From Segetibacter sp. (GTDB lineage: Bacteria; Bacteroidota; Bacteroidia; Chitinophagales; Chitinophagaceae), in NCBI RefSeq assembly GCF_025963695.1, contig NZ_JAOQAH010000009.1:1-38392 (forward strand): a DNA stretch of 38,392 nucleotides, read 5' to 3'. Below are positions 35,917 to 38,392 of this stretch, piece after piece. The notes under the pieces were generated by a model. That model was not told where the DNA came from. It searched no databases and saw only the letters and a program-made list of their open reading frames with translations. The translations under genes were made by a program, and so were the position numbers. The number at the start of each line of letters is the position of its first letter. Within the stretch, counting starts at the first letter, position 1.

Positions 35917-38346
35917 CTAAAATCTGTACGCAATGGTTCCAACAACTTGTCTTGGCGCAATAGGATTGATGCTATAATTTTCGTGAACGTAATAATTGAA
36001 AGTGTTGGCAAGGTTTGAAACTTTTGCCAGCAAAGAAATCCTGTTGATGTTGTAACCGGCAGAAATATCAATGGTAGTAAATCCTTTTACAGGGATCAGC
36101 CGTGAATAGTTTTGAGCCTGCCCGATGGTGTTGTTCCATCCGCCAAAACGATTGCCGGTGTAAAAAGCAGTTGCGCCAATTTTTAAACCCTTTAGCCTTT
36201 TGTTCTTAAATACATAAAATGCACTCCAATTAGCGGTATGAGCGGGAGTGTTTACAAGGCGTTCGCCTTCAACATAGTTTCCCTTTGCGTCAGGTGTTTT
36301 AGTGTAACGCATGTAGTTGTAACTGTAGCCGGCTATTATATCAAGTCCGGCAACCGGGTGACCTGTCAGGTCAAACTCAATACCATCGCTTGTTGTTTCG
36401 CCTGTCAGTTCTTTTATAGCTGTGTTGTTGTTTGGCTGGCCGCTAGCAGCAAACTGTGCGGTTTGTGCCAGGTTGTTATTTTTTATACGATAGGCTGTTA
36501 CATTGGCTGAAAGACGGCCTTTGAAAAAGTCATTTTTTACACCTATTTCGAACTGATCGATAATAGATGGTGAAAGGGCATTGAAATGAATATCGGTGCC
36601 GGTATTTACAGAAAACGAATTGGAGTAACTGGCAAAAAAAGAAGTGGTTTCAACAGGACGATAAACCAGGCCGAGACGTGGAGAAAATGCCTGGTCAGAT
36701 TTAGAAACACCTTTTGCATTGGCCCCGGTAATTAAATTTGTAGAATCTGCCGGAAGCGCTTTTTGATAAGAAAAACGGACCCCAGCCAATAATTTAAGTT
36801 TACTGGTAAGGCTAATCAAATCTTGTACATAAGCACCAACGCGGTTGGTTGGGGTATTTATCATTCGTACCCTGTTAGCAACCGGAATATCGGTGCGTCG
36901 GGCAAACTTTGATGGATCTAGAATATTGATGGTATCGTAAATAGTAGGTTGGTTGTAGGTGTAGTTGGTGGTGTAATAACGATCGGCATCAATACCTGCA
37001 AGTAGTGTGTGAGCAATTGAGCCGGTTTTGAATTTGCCGTTCAGATCAAGTTGGGCTATGTAATAATCTTCGTTGGTAAAAGTCCTGTTCAAAGGCCTTG
37101 CCCACTTGCCTGTTGCATCAGCCTGCACACGTTCGGTAGAATAATAATCTCTTGAATAATTTTGATAAGAGCCGGTGAAGTTCAATTTCCATGAGTCATT
37201 GAACTCGTGTTTCAAAGCTGTTGATGCGGTGGTTTGTTTCGTTTTAGCATAAGACCATGCAGTGCCAAGAAATGTGCCTCTTGGTAAAGGAGCGATGGTT
37301 GTATTGTTTATAGAGCCTATTCCGAAATCGGGTGTGAATTCATGATTAAGATAATCGGCCTGCACCAGCAGTTCTGTACGCTTTCCTAACTTAAACAATA
37401 GGGAAGGGTTGATATAATATCGCTTTGAATGAACGGAGTTTCTAAAGCTGTTGGCAGATTCAAAGGTTCCGTTTACGCGATAAGCAATTCCTGCAGTCAT
37501 GGGTCCGTACACATCAAACGAAGGCTTATACAAATCGTAGCTTCCTGCTCTCATAGAAACTTCGCCGCCAAAATTAAATTTCGGTTGTTTGGTTACCATG
37601 TTTACAATTCCACCGGGAGCCACATTACCGTATAAGATGGCGGCGCTTCCTTTCAGTACTTCCACTTTTTCCAAAGAACTCATTTCAGGCATTGCTCCTG
37701 CATTTACCCTTGCACCATTCTTAAACATATTGCTGCTCGAAAAGCCATAGCCGCGAGCGGAAAAAGCTTCCTGGCTGTTACCGCGAGTCGTTGCCAGGTA
37801 AACACCGTTCACATTTCTAATAACATCGCTCAACCGCAATGCCTGCTGATCGCGAATGAGACCTTGTCCAACAACAGCTATACTTTGAGGAAGATCCATT
37901 GGGTTAATTTCAATTTTACCTAATGAAACTGTTTTCTCATTCAGGCTTTTACGTGCAGTTACAATCACCTCATCGAGTTGTTTTGAAGTTTCCTGCAGTG
38001 TGTACGATAGTTCAATTGTTTGCCCCAAAGTCACTGTCACGTCCTTTTCTATTGGCTGCAAACCAACCATAGACACCGAGATGATATGAGTTCCGGTTCG
38101 TACGTTTTTCAACACAAAATTTCCGTTTCCATCTGTAACGGCAAACCTGTTTAAGCCCTTGATCGTAACGTTTACTTCCGTAGCCGGTTTGTTATCGGTT
38201 GTCGACACGTGTCCTTTTATTGTGCCGGTTTCAGCAACCGGTATTTCGTCTATTACCTCAACCGCAACCATAGCTATTTGCGCATTTGCACTAAAGCAGC
38301 CAAAACAAAGTAATAAGCAGAAAGCTTTGGTAAATTTATTTTTCAT
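35917..38346 (-). CDS. TonB-dependent siderophore receptor
   Basis: 809 residues from ATG 38346; TTG at 38349 is less likely. Signal peptide about 1-22 (ending SANAQ); carboxypeptidase-regulatory-like domain about 40-122 (TIKGHVSTTDNKPATEVNVTIKG, GNFVLKNVRTGTHIISVS); plug about 130-265 (QSIAVVGQGLIRDQQALRLSDVIRNV, SARGYGF, VEVLKGSAAILYGNVAPGGIVNMVTKQP), which is the siderophore-receptor plug signature; then a barrel ending VVGTIAYRF with C-terminal Phe. It imports ferric siderophore across the outer membrane using TonB energy. The PepSY membrane protein downstream supports iron uptake. Whether it takes up the product of the NRPS at the left end cannot be told. Iron-dependent repression is expected, but the promoter is outside the readable window. 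Confidence 0.92.
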   Translation of the reverse strand: MKNKFTKAFCLLLCFGCFSANAQIAMVAVEVIDEIPVAETGTIKGHVSTTDNKPATEVNVTIKGLNRFAVTDGNGNFVLKNVRTGTHIISVSMVGLQPIEKDVTVTLGQTIELSYTLQETSKQLDEVIVTARKSLNEKTVSLGKIEINPMDLPQSIAVVGQGLIRDQQALRLSDVIRNVNGVYLATTRGNSQEAFSARGYGFSSSNMFKNGARVNAGAMPEMSSLEKVEVLKGSAAILYGNVAPGGIVNMVTKQPKFNFGGEVSMRAGSYDLYKPSFDVYGPMTAGIAYRVNGTFESANSFRNSVHSKRYYINPSLLFKLGKRTELLVQADYLNHEFTPDFGIGSINNTTIAPLPRGTFLGTAWSYAKTKQTTASTALKHEFNDSWKLNFTGSYQNYSRDYYSTERVQADATGKWARPLNRTFTNEDYYIAQLDLNGKFKTGSIAHTLLAGIDADRYYTTNYTYNQPTIYDTINILDPSKFARRTDIPVANRVRMINTPTNRVGAYVQDLISLTSKLKLLAGVRFSYQKALPADSTNLITGANAKGVSKSDQAFSPRLGLVYRPVETTSFFASYSNSFSVNTGTDIHFNALSPSIIDQFEIGVKNDFFKGRLSANVTAYRIKNNNLAQTAQFAASGQPNNNTAIKELTGETTSDGIEFDLTGHPVAGLDIIAGYSYNYMRYTKTPDAKGNYVEGERLVNTPAHTANWSAFYVFKNKRLKGLKIGATAFYTGNRFGGWNNTIGQAQNYSRLIPVKGFTTIDISAGYNINRISLLAKVSNLANTFNYYVHENYSINPIAPRQVVGTIAYRF

Positions 38347-38392
38347 CAAATGTTTTTTTCCGATGCAAAAGACGGTCAGGTAAAATGAAATC

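Noticed and set aside
1..38392. CRISPR array, tRNA, rRNA, transposase or phage genes
   Set aside because: I looked for regular spaced repeats, tRNA-like cloverleaf ends and recombinase motifs and saw none.

Overview
The window looks like a chromosomal segment from a member of the Bacteroidota, probably a Chitinophagaceae-like organism. The evidence is two TonB-dependent receptors with N-terminal carboxypeptidase-regulatory-like domains, paired imidazolonepropionase-like amidohydrolases, a free-standing four-helix-bundle (23S rRNA intervening-protein family) gene, and a TAnnTTTG-type promoter. The family-level placement is inferred; no rRNA or other taxonomic marker is present.

The left quarter (1-13159) is a natural-product locus. 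A leftward operon starts with a 539-residue metallo-beta-lactamase-fold protein whose metal ligands match, at a constant offset of two residues, those I recall for the diiron beta-hydroxylase CmlA. It is followed by a large nonribosomal peptide synthetase (NRPS) cut by the left edge. The visible NRPS order is C1-A1-T1-E-C2-A2-T2-C3(partial). The A1 pocket reads valine-like, so D-Val is predicted after epimerization, and A2 reads asparagine-like. The first C domain has unusual motifs, suggesting a starter or acyl-capping role. Transcribed away from this operon is a penicillin-acylase-family Ntn hydrolase plus a small membrane protein. Such acylases can deacylate NRPS prodrugs in the periplasm, so the four genes may form one pathway with hydroxylation on the carrier protein and late N-deacylation.

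The middle (13279-26738) is mostly ordinary accessory metabolism: an envelope protein, an FGGY (gluconokinase-type) kinase, a clan GH-A glycosidase, a lipoprotein with PF03640-type repeats, a type B carboxylesterase, two related amidohydrolases and an esterase-D-like hydrolase. Two broken genes lie here: a C-terminal stub of a sugar phosphate isomerase/epimerase (about 18440-18655), and a four-helix-bundle gene (22189-22585) frameshifted at a run of eight A and lodged between the two amidohydrolases.

The right part (27019-38346) holds a TonB-dependent outer-membrane protein, an unrecognised beta-barrel-like protein, the threonine genes thrB and thrC with a methyltransferase, and a siderophore-type TonB receptor followed by a PepSY-type inner-membrane protein, probably an iron-uptake pair.

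At the DNA level, a dispersed intergenic motif of about 24 bp, in two related forms (GTACAAGTGAGTGACACAACGATG-like and GTACAAGAGTGCGACGCAACGATG-like), recurs at least four times outside genes, with a fifth, split form. A perfect 20-bp-stem hairpin follows the first TonB receptor, and an inverted repeat fills the thrB-thrC gap. No tRNA, rRNA, CRISPR array, transposase or reverse transcriptase was seen.
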